64,000 nt of DNA, taken from NCBI RefSeq assembly GCF_002807015.1, contig NZ_NIPO01000001.1, forward strand, positions 1 to 64,000. Reading direction: 5' to 3'. This document shows positions 49,156-59,338 of the stretch, piece by piece. Under the pieces are notes generated by a model that was not told the origin of the DNA, made no database searches, and saw only the letters and a program-made list of their open reading frames with translations. A program made the position numbers and the translations under genes. How positions within the stretch are numbered: the first letter of the stretch is position 1; each line of letters begins with the position of its first letter. This DNA comes from Avrilella dinanensis. Its GTDB lineage: Bacteria > Bacteroidota > Bacteroidia > Flavobacteriales > Flavobacteriaceae.

Positions 49156-51606
49156 ATGAAAAACACCTTTTTATATATTTTCAGCCTTGCATTTTTACAC
49201 CTTGGTTTCGCCCAAAAACCACAGACTCCAACTCCTTCAGAAATTTATTTCAAAATGGAACAGCTGAATGTTCTGGCAAGTGCGATGTATGTCGCTGCAC
49301 ACCCCGATGATGAGAACACCCGTTTGATTACCTATTTGACACATCACGAAAAAGCATACACCAATTATCTGTCGCTAACACGCGGAAACGGTGGGCAGAA
49401 TTTAATCAGCGATGAATTGGGAACGGACCTGGGTGTTATCCGAACCAACGAGCTTTGGAATGCACGGAAAATCGACGGAGGAAAACAATTTTTTTCTACT
49501 GCAGATGATTTTGGTTTTTCCAAAACTCCACAAGAGACCTTTCAAAAATGGAACAAAGAATCGCTGTTGCAACAAATGGTTTATATGATTCGCAAAGAGC
49601 AACCCGACATCATCATCAATCGTTTTGACCACCGAACTGAGGGCAATACGCACGGACACCATACAGCATCGGCTCAATTATCAAAAGAGGCTTTTGCGTT
49701 GGCACAAGATGCATCTTTTGAACTTCCGACAATACCTTCAGAAATCTGGAAACCGTCCCGATTGTTTTTCAATGTTTCGTGGTTCTTTTTCGGAAGTAAA
49801 CAAGCGTTTGAAAAAGCCGATAAATCCAGATATATCCCATTGAATATTGGTGTTTTTTACAATCAATTGGGTAAAAATAATCAGGAAATTGCATCATTGA
49901 GCCGGAGCCAGCACCAATCGCAAGGATTTGGTGATTTGTCTTCACGAGGCGAAGAAATTGATTATGTGGAATTGATTGACGGTAAACCTCTCAACTCATC
50001 GAATTTGTTTGAAGGTATTGACACGAGCTGGAACCGTATAGAAGGCGGACAAAAAATCCAACCTTTGGTTACCCAACTTTTAAATCAATATGATTTTAAA
50101 AACCCTTCTAAATCTGTTGATTTACTGACAAAAATTTATGCTGAGATTGATAAATTGCCTGAAACAATCTGGAAAACCCGTAAACAAAATGAAGTCAAAG
50201 AATTGATTAAAGATTGTACCGGATTATTTCTGGATATTACCACAAACGAGCCTTATACTGTTCCCGATAAAAATATTTCTGTAAAAGTTGAAGTTGCTAA
50301 TCGTGCTGATATTTCTTTAAAAATCAAAGATGTTACACTCAACAATCAAAAAACAACCGTAAATAAATCATTGACCAACCAAGAAGTGTTTTATGGCGAT
50401 TTTGATGTGGTATTTACAAATAAAGACTTAACTAATTTTAAATTCATCAATTCGTTTAACGATTTCAAAAATCAATTCAATCCTATCAGTAAACACGAAA
50501 TTGGCTTGGAAATCAATAGTAGTGTTTATGTCTCGTTTCCTGTCGAAATTCAATATAAATATAAAGACGAAGTAAAAGGCGAAGTTTACAAACCGTTTCA
50601 CGTTGTTCCAAAAGTTTCGGTACAATTTAAACAACCGGTTTATTTATCTAATAATGATAAACAGCAAAACATTTCGGTTGTATTAAGTAATTATTCTGAT
50701 GAAGATGTTAATGGAAAAATAGTGACAACTCCAAGTTATATGGGACTCCACGCTGCTAAACCTCAAAAAGAAATTGCTTTTAGTTTAAACAAAAAAGAGA
50801 AAAATAAAGAAATAAATTTTGATGACGACAGCTATAATTATTCTGTGAGATTAGTTAATAACTCAAATCAAACCTTATCTTCAAATGAAACAAAATGGAT
50901 TGATTACGAACACATTCCATTAAATTATTATATAAAACCTTCAACTACTAAAATCATAAATTTCGATAACTCAAATTTAAAAAAGAAACATATTGGCTAT
51001 ATTATGGGAGCCGGCGACGAAATTCCGCAAGTGTTACAAAACGTTGGTTATCAGGTTGATTTAATTGATTTAAAAACGCTTAAAACAAACGATTTGGCTC
51101 AATATGAAACCATTATCGTCGGCATTCGTGCGTTTAATACCGAAGAAGAACTAAAAGTTAAAAATCAATTATTGTTTGATTATGCTAAAAATGGCGGAAC
51201 GGTTATCGTTCAATATCAAACGAATATGAATTTAAAAACCGACAAAATCGCACCTTATAAACTGAAATTGGGAAGAACAAGAATAACCGACGAAAATGCT
51301 AAAGTTCGTTTTATCAATCCTGATATGAAGGTGTTAAACCAACCTTTTAAAATCACACAGGAAAATTTTAAAAACTGGGTTCAGGAACAAGGTTTGTATT
51401 ATGCCGACGAGTTTTCTGATGATTTTATACCTGTTTTTTCCTCACGCGATTTCGATGAAAAACCAACCAACGGAGGTTTATTGATTGCATCGTACGGAAA
51501 AGGTTACTATATTTATACCGGATTGAGCTTTTTCAGACAATTACCTGCCGGAAACGCAGGAGCTCTGGAGCTTTTCATCAATTTAATCGAGCTGAAAAAT
51601 GACTGA
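49156..51606 (+). CDS. Secreted PIG-L family deacetylase with C-terminal GATase-like domain
   Basis: 816 residues with a signal peptide (MKNTFLYIFSLAFLHLGFAQ). PIG-L/LmbE domain (~38-300) with the zinc motif AHPDDE (His49, Asp52) and HTEGNTHGHHTAS. The middle is beta-sandwich (~360-600). The end (~640-816) has YIMGAGDEIPQVLQNVGYQVDLID and an alpha/beta pattern like class I glutamine amidotransferase-type domains. It probably removes acetyl groups from an amino sugar in the periplasm. Too large and exported to be the bacillithiol deacetylase BshB. Confidence 0.88.
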   Translation: MKNTFLYIFSLAFLHLGFAQKPQTPTPSEIYFKMEQLNVLASAMYVAAHPDDENTRLITYLTHHEKAYTNYLSLTRGNGGQNLISDELGTDLGVIRTNELWNARKIDGGKQFFSTADDFGFSKTPQETFQKWNKESLLQQMVYMIRKEQPDIIINRFDHRTEGNTHGHHTASAQLSKEAFALAQDASFELPTIPSEIWKPSRLFFNVSWFFFGSKQAFEKADKSRYIPLNIGVFYNQLGKNNQEIASLSRSQHQSQGFGDLSSRGEEIDYVELIDGKPLNSSNLFEGIDTSWNRIEGGQKIQPLVTQLLNQYDFKNPSKSVDLLTKIYAEIDKLPETIWKTRKQNEVKELIKDCTGLFLDITTNEPYTVPDKNISVKVEVANRADISLKIKDVTLNNQKTTVNKSLTNQEVFYGDFDVVFTNKDLTNFKFINSFNDFKNQFNPISKHEIGLEINSSVYVSFPVEIQYKYKDEVKGEVYKPFHVVPKVSVQFKQPVYLSNNDKQQNISVVLSNYSDEDVNGKIVTTPSYMGLHAAKPQKEIAFSLNKKEKNKEINFDDDSYNYSVRLVNNSNQTLSSNETKWIDYEHIPLNYYIKPSTTKIINFDNSNLKKKHIGYIMGAGDEIPQVLQNVGYQVDLIDLKTLKTNDLAQYETIIVGIRAFNTEEELKVKNQLLFDYAKNGGTVIVQYQTNMNLKTDKIAPYKLKLGRTRITDENAKVRFINPDMKVLNQPFKITQENFKNWVQEQGLYYADEFSDDFIPVFSSRDFDEKPTNGGLLIASYGKGYYIYTGLSFFRQLPAGNAGALELFINLIELKND

Positions 51607-51706
51607 TTTTAAACGCAGAAAGTGGAAAAAAATATACAGCCTTGTCTTGCTGATGAATGTGTTATACATTGCTTTCTTTTATTTTTTAATGATTTTTTAC
51701 GCATAA
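51599..51706 (+). CDS. 35-residue single-pass membrane micropeptide
   Basis: ATG at 51599 overlaps the end of the PIG-L gene (stop 51604-51606), and the stop at 51704-51706 is 3 bases before the symporter start. It reads MTDFKRRKWKKIYSLVLLMN followed by VLYIAFFYFLMIFYA: a basic N-terminus and one hydrophobic helix. The tight packing between two genes and the positive-inside topology argue that it is real. It may be a small subunit of the symporter, but this is inference. Confidence 0.7.
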   Translation: MTDFKRRKWKKIYSLVLLMNVLYIAFFYFLMIFYA

Positions 51707-51709
51707 ATT

Positions 51710-53395
51710 ATGGCTGTAATTGACTGGATTATACTTTGTTGCACCTTACTTTTTATTGTGATTTACGGCACAATGAAAACCAAAGGAAGCAAAAATGTGG
51801 AAGAATATGTGCTTGCCAACAAACAAACGAATTGGTGGACGGTCGGGTTGTCGGTCATGGCAACGCAGGCAAGTGCGATTACGTTCTTGTCCACACCGGG
51901 GCAAGCCTATCACGACGGAATGGGATTTGTGCAGTTTTATTTCGGACTGCCATTAGCAATGATTGTGATTTGTATGGTTTTTATTCCGGTTTATCATCGA
52001 CTGAAGGTTTACACGGCCTATGAGTTTCTGGAAAAGCGTTTTGACATGAAAACCAGAACATTAACAGCAGTAATTTTTCTCGTTCAACGCAGTGTCGGTA
52101 CGGGTTTGACGATTTATGCACCGGCGATTATCCTTTCATCTATCCTCAACTGGGATTTGACATGGATTACCATTGTTATTGGCGTGCTTATTATTTTTTA
52201 CACTTATTTCGGCGGAACCAAAGCCCTGAATGTGACCCAAACACAACAGGCTTTTATCATCATGATGGGAATGTTCATTACTTTTTGTTTGATTATATAC
52301 AAATTTCCGGACGAAATGACTTTCAACAACGCCTTAGGCGTGGCGGGAGCGAACGACAAAATGAACCTACTGAATTTTTCGACTGACCCGGCAGAAAGAT
52401 ATACGATTTGGAACGGATTAACGGGCGGATTTTTCCTGATGTTGGCTTATTTTGGCACCGACCAATCTCAGGTAGGACGCTATTTGTCTGGAAAAAGTAT
52501 TCGGGAAACCCAAATGGGACTTATCATGAACGGATTGCTCAAAGTGCCGATGCAGTTTTTTATTTTGCTGGTAGGTGTGATGGTTTTTATCTTTTTTCAA
52601 ACCAACAAAGCTCCGCTACATTTTAATCCGGTTAATGTTTCACAAGTTGAAAACTCCGAATACAAAGAAGAATACCACCAACTGGAAAAAGAGTTGGATT
52701 ACCTTTTAGATGAGAAAAAAGAGATTACATTGCTTTATACCGGGCAACTTAATCAGGGTTACGATAACCTCATTCTGGAAGAAAAAATGATTTCGCTGAA
52801 CGAACAGGAAAAAGACTTACGGCAACAAGCCGGAAATTTAATCAAACAAGCGTCGCCAAACAGCGACGTGAACGACAAAGATTATGTTTTTATCTATTTC
52901 ATTTTAAATTATTTACCTAAAGGATTAATCGGCTTGTTGCTGGCAGTGATTTTCTCGGCTGCCATGTCATCATCTGCATCGGGTTTATATGCAGTAGCAT
53001 CAACTTCTGCCATTGATTTATACCAATCACATGTGAAAGGAAAATCGGAAAGTCATTACCTGAAAGCTACTAAACTGTCGGTTGTTTTCTGGGGAATCGT
53101 TTGTATTATCACAGCTTGTTTCATCAGTTTGTTTGAAAATCTAATTCAGCTGGTAAACATCATAGGGTCAATATTTTACGGAACAGTTTTAGGTGTATTC
53201 CTGATTGCGTTCTTTATTAAATTTGTTAAAGGTAAAGCCGCTTTTTGGTCGGCATTAATTACGCAAATCTCGGTTATCATCATCTACAACTTAGACATAG
53301 TCAGCTACTTATGGCTCAATCTTGTCGGAGCACTGATGGTTATTTTACTGGCTATTGTATTACAATTGGTGTTGGGGAATGATAATAATAAATAA
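51710..53395 (+). CDS. Sodium:solute symporter (SSS family)
   Basis: 561 residues with about 13 membrane segments. QASAITFLSTPGQAYHDGMGF, GLTIYAPAIILSSIL, YTYFGGTKALNVTQ and AMSSSASGLYAVASTSAIDLYQ are SSS motifs (Na2 and substrate sites). A ~95-residue charged insert (~300-395) lies between helices, typical of the Bacteroidota branch. Its likely solute is a sugar or amino sugar, given the PIG-L neighbour, but this is not demonstrable from sequence. Confidence 0.93.
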   Translation: MAVIDWIILCCTLLFIVIYGTMKTKGSKNVEEYVLANKQTNWWTVGLSVMATQASAITFLSTPGQAYHDGMGFVQFYFGLPLAMIVICMVFIPVYHRLKVYTAYEFLEKRFDMKTRTLTAVIFLVQRSVGTGLTIYAPAIILSSILNWDLTWITIVIGVLIIFYTYFGGTKALNVTQTQQAFIIMMGMFITFCLIIYKFPDEMTFNNALGVAGANDKMNLLNFSTDPAERYTIWNGLTGGFFLMLAYFGTDQSQVGRYLSGKSIRETQMGLIMNGLLKVPMQFFILLVGVMVFIFFQTNKAPLHFNPVNVSQVENSEYKEEYHQLEKELDYLLDEKKEITLLYTGQLNQGYDNLILEEKMISLNEQEKDLRQQAGNLIKQASPNSDVNDKDYVFIYFILNYLPKGLIGLLLAVIFSAAMSSSASGLYAVASTSAIDLYQSHVKGKSESHYLKATKLSVVFWGIVCIITACFISLFENLIQLVNIIGSIFYGTVLGVFLIAFFIKFVKGKAAFWSALITQISVIIIYNLDIVSYLWLNLVGALMVILLAIVLQLVLGNDNNK

Positions 53396-53409
53396 AGAAG
53401 ACAAAGCAA

Positions 53410-53910
53410 ATGAAACAAATTTTAGAAACTAATCGACTATCATTAAGAGAACTAATCCCTGACGATGCAGCAAATTTCTACAATTTAAACTTAAACCCTA
53501 ACGTCATAAAATATACAGGAAATTCGGCTTTTAAAAATGTTGAAGAAGCAAGAGAGTTTCTAAAAAATTATCAGGACTATGCACAGAACGGTTACGGGAG
53601 ACGGGCTGTAATAAAGAAAGACACAAACAAATTTATCGGTTGGTACGGATTGAAATTCGGAGAAATCGGAAACGAAACAGATATTGGATTCCGTTTTTTT
53701 GGAGAAGAATGGAATAAAGGCTACGCAACAGAAAGTGCAATAGCTTGTATAAATTATGGTTTTGAGAAATTGAATTTAAAGCGAATAGTCGGACGAGCAA
53801 TGAAAGAGAATACTGGCTCTATAAAAGTTCTCGAAAAAATTGGACTCAAGTACGAACAAAATGTTGATTTTGAAGGAAAAGAGGCAGTAATTTACAAAAT
53901 TGAAAGATAA
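53410..53910 (+). CDS. GNAT N-acetyltransferase (RimJ/RimL type)
   Basis: 166 residues. ETNRLSLRELIPDDAANFYNLN, GWYGLKFGEIGNETDIGFRF and NKGYATESAIACINYGF, then GRAMKENTGSIKVLEKIGLKYEQ are the motifs of ribosomal-protein-acetyltransferase-like GNATs. Acceptor unknown. Confidence 0.92.
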   Translation: MKQILETNRLSLRELIPDDAANFYNLNLNPNVIKYTGNSAFKNVEEAREFLKNYQDYAQNGYGRRAVIKKDTNKFIGWYGLKFGEIGNETDIGFRFFGEEWNKGYATESAIACINYGFEKLNLKRIVGRAMKENTGSIKVLEKIGLKYEQNVDFEGKEAVIYKIER

Positions 53911-53958
53911 AAAATTTCTTTGTTTACCAAAAAATATCCGATTTACAGTAAAAGAAAA

Positions 53959-54240
53959 TTATATCCTCAACCCTATTGCCAACACATCTTTATAAGCCGG
54001 ATTTTTCTTAAAAAAACTAACCACGTCGGGGTTAATCGGCACTACTCGCCAACGGTTTTCTTCAGCAATATTCATGATTTCTTTTAAAAATTCTTCCACT
54101 TTTTCCTTGTTCTGGCATTTGTCGGTAATCAGCTTGGTCAAAAATATTTTTCTTTCCTGAAATGAATACTCTGCCACCAGCACATCATCGTCACACCGAT
54201 ACTCAAACTGTCTTAAAAGTTCGTTATTTATTAGCTCCAT
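53959..54240 (-). CDS. Short GNAT-like acetyltransferase domain protein
   Basis: 93 residues. VLVAEYSFQERKIFLTKLITDKCQNKEKVEEFLKEIM and WRVVPINPDVVSFFKKNPAYKDVL match the small YidJ/DUF-type N-acetyltransferases, whose C-terminus reads PxCPFVxxYIKxHPEY in other members. Divergent from the hydrolase gene. Confidence 0.8.
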   Translation of the reverse strand: MELINNELLRQFEYRCDDDVLVAEYSFQERKIFLTKLITDKCQNKEKVEEFLKEIMNIAEENRWRVVPINPDVVSFFKKNPAYKDVLAIGLRI

Positions 54241-54325
54241 GATTGAATTTTTAATTAAAAAACCTTACCTTTCTCTGAAGAAAATCAGACCACTAAATTA
54301 CAACATTTTTTGGCACAAATCAAAT

Positions 54326-55012
54326 ATGACATCACAAAACACTAAAAATCAAAATAAAACCTCCGTTTATTTTATCCCTGGAATGGCTGCCAACACCCGG
54401 ATTTTTGAACGCATACACCTCGATGAAGACTTATATCAAATTCATTATATCGAATGGCTGGAACCGATTAAAAATGAATCACTTCACGAATACAGTCAAA
54501 GAATAAGCCGGGAAATCACAGCTGAAAATCCGGTTTTGGTCGGCGTGTCTTTTGGCGGAATTGTCGCTCAGGAAATCGCCAGAATGATTACTGTTAAACA
54601 GGTTATTATCATATCGAGCATAAAAAACAGCCACGAGCTACCGGCTTATTTTAAGTGGGTAAACAGGACGCATTTATATAAAATTTTCCCGAATCAGCTC
54701 ACATGGAAAGCACTCGACCTGTATGCTCGCATAACCCCCGATAAAAAGCTAAAAAACAGAATCAAAGCCTATGACAAATACCTGACTGTCCGCTCGAATA
54801 ATTACCTGCGGTGGTGTTTGAAAACGCTTGCCCAATGGCAAAATGAAACCGAAATTGAGAATATTGTACATATACATGGAAAAAAAGACCATATTTTTCC
54901 GTATGATTTAATAAAAAACGCTATTATTGTAGAAAATGCCGACCATGCCTTGGTTTTGACCAAAGCAACCTGGCTAAACCAGCGATTACACCAAATTATT
55001 TTAGACCAATGA
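54326..55012 (+). CDS. Alpha/beta hydrolase
   Basis: 228 residues from the ATG at 54326; an upstream in-frame ATG at 54239 would add an unlikely 29 residues that overlap the divergent gene. HGxSxG-type elbow VGVSFGGIVAQEIA with the nucleophile Ser, N-terminal VYFIPGMAANTRIF oxyanion loop, and a late HGKKDHIFP and ENADHALVL with catalytic Asp and His candidates. No signal peptide. Stop overlaps the next start (ATGA). Confidence 0.85.
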   Translation: MTSQNTKNQNKTSVYFIPGMAANTRIFERIHLDEDLYQIHYIEWLEPIKNESLHEYSQRISREITAENPVLVGVSFGGIVAQEIARMITVKQVIIISSIKNSHELPAYFKWVNRTHLYKIFPNQLTWKALDLYARITPDKKLKNRIKAYDKYLTVRSNNYLRWCLKTLAQWQNETEIENIVHIHGKKDHIFPYDLIKNAIIVENADHALVLTKATWLNQRLHQIILDQ

Positions 55013-55902
55013 AAAAGAACATCATTAAAAAATCTGTTTATGCCGTTTCACTCATCGGAATCGGTATTTTATTTTCGCAATTCGCTAGCACCGATAACAA
55101 CCGGGGCGTGGACGTAAAAAACCATGTTTTTCTCAACAAAAACCTTCATTTCAGCAATGAAACCGTTCCGGTGCATATTACCGACGTGAAAGAACGGTTG
55201 GACAGAGAAATGATTGTGAATATTAACTTTCATTCCAACACTACTTTAGTTATCAAAAGAGCCAATCGCTATTTTCCGGTTATTGAGCCGATTTTGAAAA
55301 AAAATGGTATTCCGGACGATTTTAAATATTTATGCGTAATTGAAAGCTCGCTCAGCAACGTCACTTCGCCTGCCGGTGCCAAGGGTTTCTGGCAGTTTAT
55401 GCCAGCGACTGCTACCGAATACGGACTCGAAGTATCAGATACTGTAGATGAGCGTTACCACCTGATTAAAGCCACCGAAGCAGCTTGTGTTTACTTTAAT
55501 AAAGCCTACGAACGTTTCGGAAATTGGACATTGGTCGCTGCAGCATTTAACCGCGGAACAACGGGCATTCAACGCCAGCTCGATTTACAAATGGTAAATA
55601 ATTACTACGATTTGTTCATCAATCAGGAAACTTCCCGCTATGTATTCCGGATTCTCGCTCTGAAAGAAATCATGAGCGACCCTGCCAAATACGGATTTAA
55701 CATTCCGAAAGATGCCAGATATCCTATCATCAAAACAAAAAAAATCAGAGCTACTGAAAATATTGACAATCTTTATCAGTTTGCAAAAGACCAGGGAATT
55801 AATTATAAATTATTAAAACTGCACAACCCTTGGCTGCAATCAGATAAACTTGAGGTAACAATGGGCAAAACCTACGAAATAGAAATTCCCGAAAAGCCAT
55901 AA
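55009..55902 (+). CDS. Membrane-anchored lytic transglycosylase (SLT/GH23)
   Basis: 297 residues. N-terminal hydrophobic signal/anchor (~9-26). GH23 domain with IESSLSNV (catalytic Glu112), SPAGAKGFWQFMPATATEYGL and AAAFNRGTTGIQRQ. The C-terminal ~60 residues (IRATENIDNLYQFAKDQGINY; LEVTMGKTYEIEIP) resemble a LysM-like unit. It cuts the glycan strands of peptidoglycan. Confidence 0.93.
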   Translation: MKKNIIKKSVYAVSLIGIGILFSQFASTDNNRGVDVKNHVFLNKNLHFSNETVPVHITDVKERLDREMIVNINFHSNTTLVIKRANRYFPVIEPILKKNGIPDDFKYLCVIESSLSNVTSPAGAKGFWQFMPATATEYGLEVSDTVDERYHLIKATEAACVYFNKAYERFGNWTLVAAAFNRGTTGIQRQLDLQMVNNYYDLFINQETSRYVFRILALKEIMSDPAKYGFNIPKDARYPIIKTKKIRATENIDNLYQFAKDQGINYKLLKLHNPWLQSDKLEVTMGKTYEIEIPEKP

Positions 55903-55968
55903 AATGTTGATTATAAAAATCCAACTACATATCTACTACATTTGACTACATTAAGTAGAAAAATAATT

Positions 55969-55976
55969 TATATTTG
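55969..55976 (+). promoter_or_regulatory. -7 box of the thrS-infC-rpmI-rplT operon
   Basis: TATATTTG, 24 bases before the thrS ATG. The nearest TTTG upstream is at 55941-55944, 24 bases away, a slightly long spacing. Confidence 0.55.
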
Positions 55977-56000
55977 CACCATTAAATAAATGCGTAAAAA

Positions 56001-57941
56001 ATGATAAACATAACTTTACCAGACGGTTCAGTAAGAGCATACGATTCAGGCATTACTGCTATTGAAGTTGCCAAAAACATCAGCGAAGGTTTAGCCCGGA
56101 ATGTAATTTCGGCAAAATTCAACAACCAAACGATTGAAACGGTAACGCCTCTTACCACCGACGGTAATTTAATTTTATATACATGGAACGACCAAGACGG
56201 AAAAAAAGCCTTCTGGCATTCGTCTGCCCACGTTCTTGCTCAGGCATTGCAGGATTTGTATCCGGGCATTAAGTTGACTATTGGTCCGGCTATAGACAAC
56301 GGTTTTTATTATGATGTAGATTTCGGCGATCAGAAAATAAGTGAGCACGATTTCAAAAAAATCGAAGACCGAATGCTCGAAATTGCCCGTGAAAAACATT
56401 TGTTCAAAATGCGTTCAGTAACGAAAGCTGAGGCTTTGGCTATGTACAAAGACAACGAGTACAAAACCGAATTAATCGAGAATCTCGAAGATGGTACTAT
56501 CACTTTTTGCGACCATGATAATTTTACCGATTTGTGCCGTGGAGGGCATATTCCGGATACAGGAATCATCAAAGCCGTTAAGATATTGAATGTTGCCGGG
56601 GCTTACTGGAGAGGCGATGAGAAAAACAAACAGCTCACAAGAGTTTACGGAATTTCATTTCCGAAGCAAAAAGAATTGAAGGAATACCTCGAATTACTGG
56701 AAGAAGCTAAAAAAAGAGACCACCGTAAATTAGGAAAAGAACTCGAATTATTCCACTTTTCGCCGCGTGTAGGACAAGGATTACCTTTGTGGCTGCCAAA
56801 AGGAGCTGCATTGAGAGACCGTTTGGAACAATTCCTGAGAAAAGCTCAAAAAAAAGCAGGTTACGAGCAAGTGGTCACTCCACATATCGGACAAAAAGAA
56901 CTATACGAAACATCTGGACATTATGCCAAATACGGTAAAGATTCTTTCCAACCGATTCATACACCGGCAGAAGGCGAAGAATTTTTGCTCAAACCGATGA
57001 ATTGTCCGCATCACTGTGAGATATACAACGCCAAACCTTGGTCATATAAAGACTTACCAAAACGCTATGCCGAATTTGGTACGGTTTATCGCTATGAACA
57101 GTCCGGCGAATTGCATGGTTTAACCAGAGTACGTGGATTTACGCAAGACGATGCCCATATTTTCTGTATGCCGAATCAGTTAGACGAAGAATTCAAAAAA
57201 GTAATTGACCTTGTATTGTATGTATTCGGTTCATTAGGATTCGAAAATTTCACCGCACAGGTTTCCGTTCGTGATCCGAAAGACCCGGACAAATATATAG
57301 GTAGCACCGAAAATTGGGAAAAAGCAGAGCAAGCCATCATCAACGCCGCCAAAGACAAAGGATTGAACTATGTTATCGAAGAAGGCGAAGCCGCTTTTTA
57401 TGGTCCCAAACTAGATTTCATGGTTAAAGATGCTTTAGGCAGAAGCTGGCAGTTGGGAACTATCCAGGTCGATTACAACCTTCCGGAAAGATTTGATTTG
57501 AATTATAAAGGAGCCGATGACAAACTGCATCGACCAGTTATGATTCACAGAGCACCGTTTGGTTCAATGGAAAGATTTATTGCGATTTTACTCGAGCATA
57601 CTGCAGGACATTTTCCGCTTTGGCTCATGCCGGAGCAAGTTATTGTACTGTCTTTGAGTGAGAAATATGAAAAATATGCCGAAAAAGTTTTAAATTTTCT
57701 CGAAAATAACGAAATTCGCACCGTATTAGATAACCGAAATGAAACAATCGGTAAAAAAATACGGGAAGCAGAGCTGAATAAATTTCCTTATATGCTCATT
57801 ATCGGGGAGGAAGAAGAAAAAAACGGCACAGTTTCTGTAAGAAAACAAGGGGTCGCCGGCAAATCAAACGAAACCATGCGTATCGAGGAATTTGCTCAAG
57901 TTATCCGAGAAGAAATAAAAAAAACAGAGATACCATTTTAA
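56001..57941 (+). CDS. thrS: Threonyl-tRNA synthetase
   Basis: 646 residues. N-terminal TGS domain (~1-60), editing (tRNA-SAD) domain with [11 protein letters not shown] and the CRGGHI motif, class II catalytic core with [11 protein letters not shown] (zinc ligand Cys), [26 protein letters not shown], and a C-terminal anticodon-binding domain. First gene of the translation operon with infC, rpmI and rplT. Confidence 0.98.
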   Translation: MINITLPDGSVRAYDSGITAIEVAKNISEGLARNVISAKFNNQTIETVTPLTTDGNLILYTWNDQDGKKAFWHSSAHVLAQALQDLYPGIKLTIGPAIDNGFYYDVDFGDQKISEHDFKKIEDRMLEIAREKHLFKMRSVTKAEALAMYKDNEYKTELIENLEDGTITFCDHDNFTDLCRGGHIPDTGIIKAVKILNVAGAYWRGDEKNKQLTRVYGISFPKQKELKEYLELLEEAKKRDHRKLGKELELFHFSPRVGQGLPLWLPKGAALRDRLEQFLRKAQKKAGYEQVVTPHIGQKELYETSGHYAKYGKDSFQPIHTPAEGEEFLLKPMNCPHHCEIYNAKPWSYKDLPKRYAEFGTVYRYEQSGELHGLTRVRGFTQDDAHIFCMPNQLDEEFKKVIDLVLYVFGSLGFENFTAQVSVRDPKDPDKYIGSTENWEKAEQAIINAAKDKGLNYVIEEGEAAFYGPKLDFMVKDALGRSWQLGTIQVDYNLPERFDLNYKGADDKLHRPVMIHRAPFGSMERFIAILLEHTAGHFPLWLMPEQVIVLSLSEKYEKYAEKVLNFLENNEIRTVLDNRNETIGKKIREAELNKFPYMLIIGEEEEKNGTVSVRKQGVAGKSNETMRIEEFAQVIREEIKKTEIPF

Positions 57942-57980
57942 GTTTAACCGCTTGTATATCAAGCACAAAATTGAATAACC

Positions 57981-58538
57981 ATAGCAATATACAGTAGAAG
58001 AGGAAAAAGAAATCCTCGTGAAGAAAAGAAAGATTTGCATCGAATCAATGATGCGATCAGAATACCGGAAGTTCGCCTTGTTGGCGATAATGTAGAGCCG
58101 GGAGTGTACAAAACCTCCAGAGCCAAAGAAATGGCTGTGGAATTAGGTTTGGATTTGGTGGAAATTTCCCCGAATGCAGTTCCTCCTGTGTGTAAAATTA
58201 TCGATTACAAGAAATTTTTGTACGAACAGAAAAAACGCGAAAAAACGCTAAAAGCAAAAGCCAGTCAGGTAACTGTCAAAGAAATTCGTTTCGGTCCGAA
58301 CACAGACGACCACGATTATGAATTTAAGAAAAAGAACGCGATTAAGTTTTTGAAAGACGGTTCAAAAGTAAAGGCTTATGTATTTTTCAAAGGAAGAACT
58401 ATTGTTTACAAAGACAAAGGTCAAATTTTGTTATTGAAATTAGCTCAGGAAGTAGAAGAATATGGAACAGTCGAATCCATGCCGGTAATGGAAGGAAAAA
58501 GAATGACCATGTTTATTGCTCCTAAAAAGAAAAAGTAA
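57981..58538 (+). CDS. infC: Translation initiation factor IF-3 (probable AUA start)
   Basis: 185 residues if it starts at ATA 57981. The frame is open from a stop at 57972-57974. Before the conserved [22 protein letters not shown] it encodes (M)[18 protein letters not shown], the usual basic N-terminus, but without any ATG, GTG or TTG there. A TTG at 58035 would delete it. IF-3 binds the 30S subunit and rejects non-canonical starts, so a rare start codon gives autogenous control. ATA at 57975 or 57987 are alternatives. Confidence 0.85.
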   Translation: MAIYSRRGKRNPREEKKDLHRINDAIRIPEVRLVGDNVEPGVYKTSRAKEMAVELGLDLVEISPNAVPPVCKIIDYKKFLYEQKKREKTLKAKASQVTVKEIRFGPNTDDHDYEFKKKNAIKFLKDGSKVKAYVFFKGRTIVYKDKGQILLLKLAQEVEEYGTVESMPVMEGKRMTMFIAPKKKK

Positions 58539-58587
58539 TACATTTGCAAAATTATTTTTAATTAGATTCTAAAAAAGTAGGAATATT

Positions 58588-58785
58588 ATGCCTAAAATGA
58601 AAACCAAATCCGGTGCCAAGAAACGTTTTAAACTAACGGGTACAGGAAAAATTAAAAGAAAACACGCTTTCAAAAGTCACATTCTGACTAAAAAATCTAA
58701 AAAGCGTAAATTAAAACTAACTCACTCTGGATTGGTTCACCAAGCAGATGAGAAAAGCGTTAAAGAACAATTACGTTTAGTATAA
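58588..58785 (+). CDS. rpmI: Ribosomal protein L35 (bL35)
   Basis: 65 residues: [39 protein letters not shown] and a C-terminal [12 protein letters not shown], the complete bL35 pattern. Located between infC and rplT as in most bacteria. Confidence 0.98.
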   Translation: MPKMKTKSGAKKRFKLTGTGKIKRKHAFKSHILTKKSKKRKLKLTHSGLVHQADEKSVKEQLRLV

Positions 58786-58882
58786 GTTCTTAAACCGGTT
58801 AAACCATATTCATTAACCCTGGAGTGGGCGAAATATCGAAAGTGAGCAGTAGCTCCGCCTTACTACAAAAAAAATTAAAATT
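58786..58882 (+). promoter_or_regulatory. Candidate structured leader between rpmI and rplT
   Basis: A 97-base spacer, more GC-rich than other gaps in the operon, with a palindrome AACCGGTT (near 58795), GGAG/CTCC pairing (about 58821 and 58853) and inner hairpin CGA-AATA-TCG. L20 often represses its own synthesis through such structures; that this one does is inference. Confidence 0.4.
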
Positions 58883-59227
58883 ATGCCAAGATCAGTAAAC
58901 TCAGTTGCTTCAAGAGCACGCAGAAAAAAGATTATTAAGCAAGCAAAAGGTTACTTCGGAAGACGTAAAAACGTTTGGACAGTAGCTAAAAACGCGGTAG
59001 AAAAAGCAATGCTTTACTCTTACCGTGACAGAAAACAAAAGAAAAGAAACTTCCGCTCATTGTGGATTATGCGTATCAACGCAGGAGCTCGTTTGAACGG
59101 AATGTCTTACTCACAATTCATGGGTAAAATCAAAGCCAACAACATCGAATTGAACCGTAAGGTTTTAGCCGATTTGGCAATGAACCACCCGGAAGCTTTC
59201 AAAGCTATCGTTGAGCAAGTAAAATAA
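58883..59227 (+). CDS. rplT: Ribosomal protein L20 (bL20)
   Basis: 114 residues: [53 protein letters not shown] and [14 protein letters not shown]. It binds 23S rRNA early in 50S assembly. Last gene of the operon. Confidence 0.98.
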   Translation: MPRSVNSVASRARRKKIIKQAKGYFGRRKNVWTVAKNAVEKAMLYSYRDRKQKKRNFRSLWIMRINAGARLNGMSYSQFMGKIKANNIELNRKVLADLAMNHPEAFKAIVEQVK

Positions 59228-59264
59228 ATCTTTTGTATAATTCAGAATCTTATTAAAAAATATA

Positions 59265-59292
59265 GAAAAGCCACCGGTTTAGGTGGCTTTTT
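59265..59292 (+). terminator. Terminator of the thrS-rplT operon
   Basis: AAAAGCCACC / GGTGGCTTTT, 10 bp, loop GGTTTA, followed by T residues. Confidence 0.88.
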
Positions 59293-59338
59293 TGTTGGTG
59301 TAATAATTCAAAGCAAGAAAACTTATTTCAAGTATTCC

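Noticed and set aside
49156-51606. PIG-L protein as the bacillithiol deacetylase BshB, partner of bshA
   Set aside because: It has a signal peptide and is 816 residues long; BshB proteins are cytoplasmic and about 240 residues.
54239-54325. N-terminal extension of the alpha/beta hydrolase
   Set aside because: It would overlap the divergent acetyltransferase start and adds residues unlike the family; the ATG at 54326 fits better.
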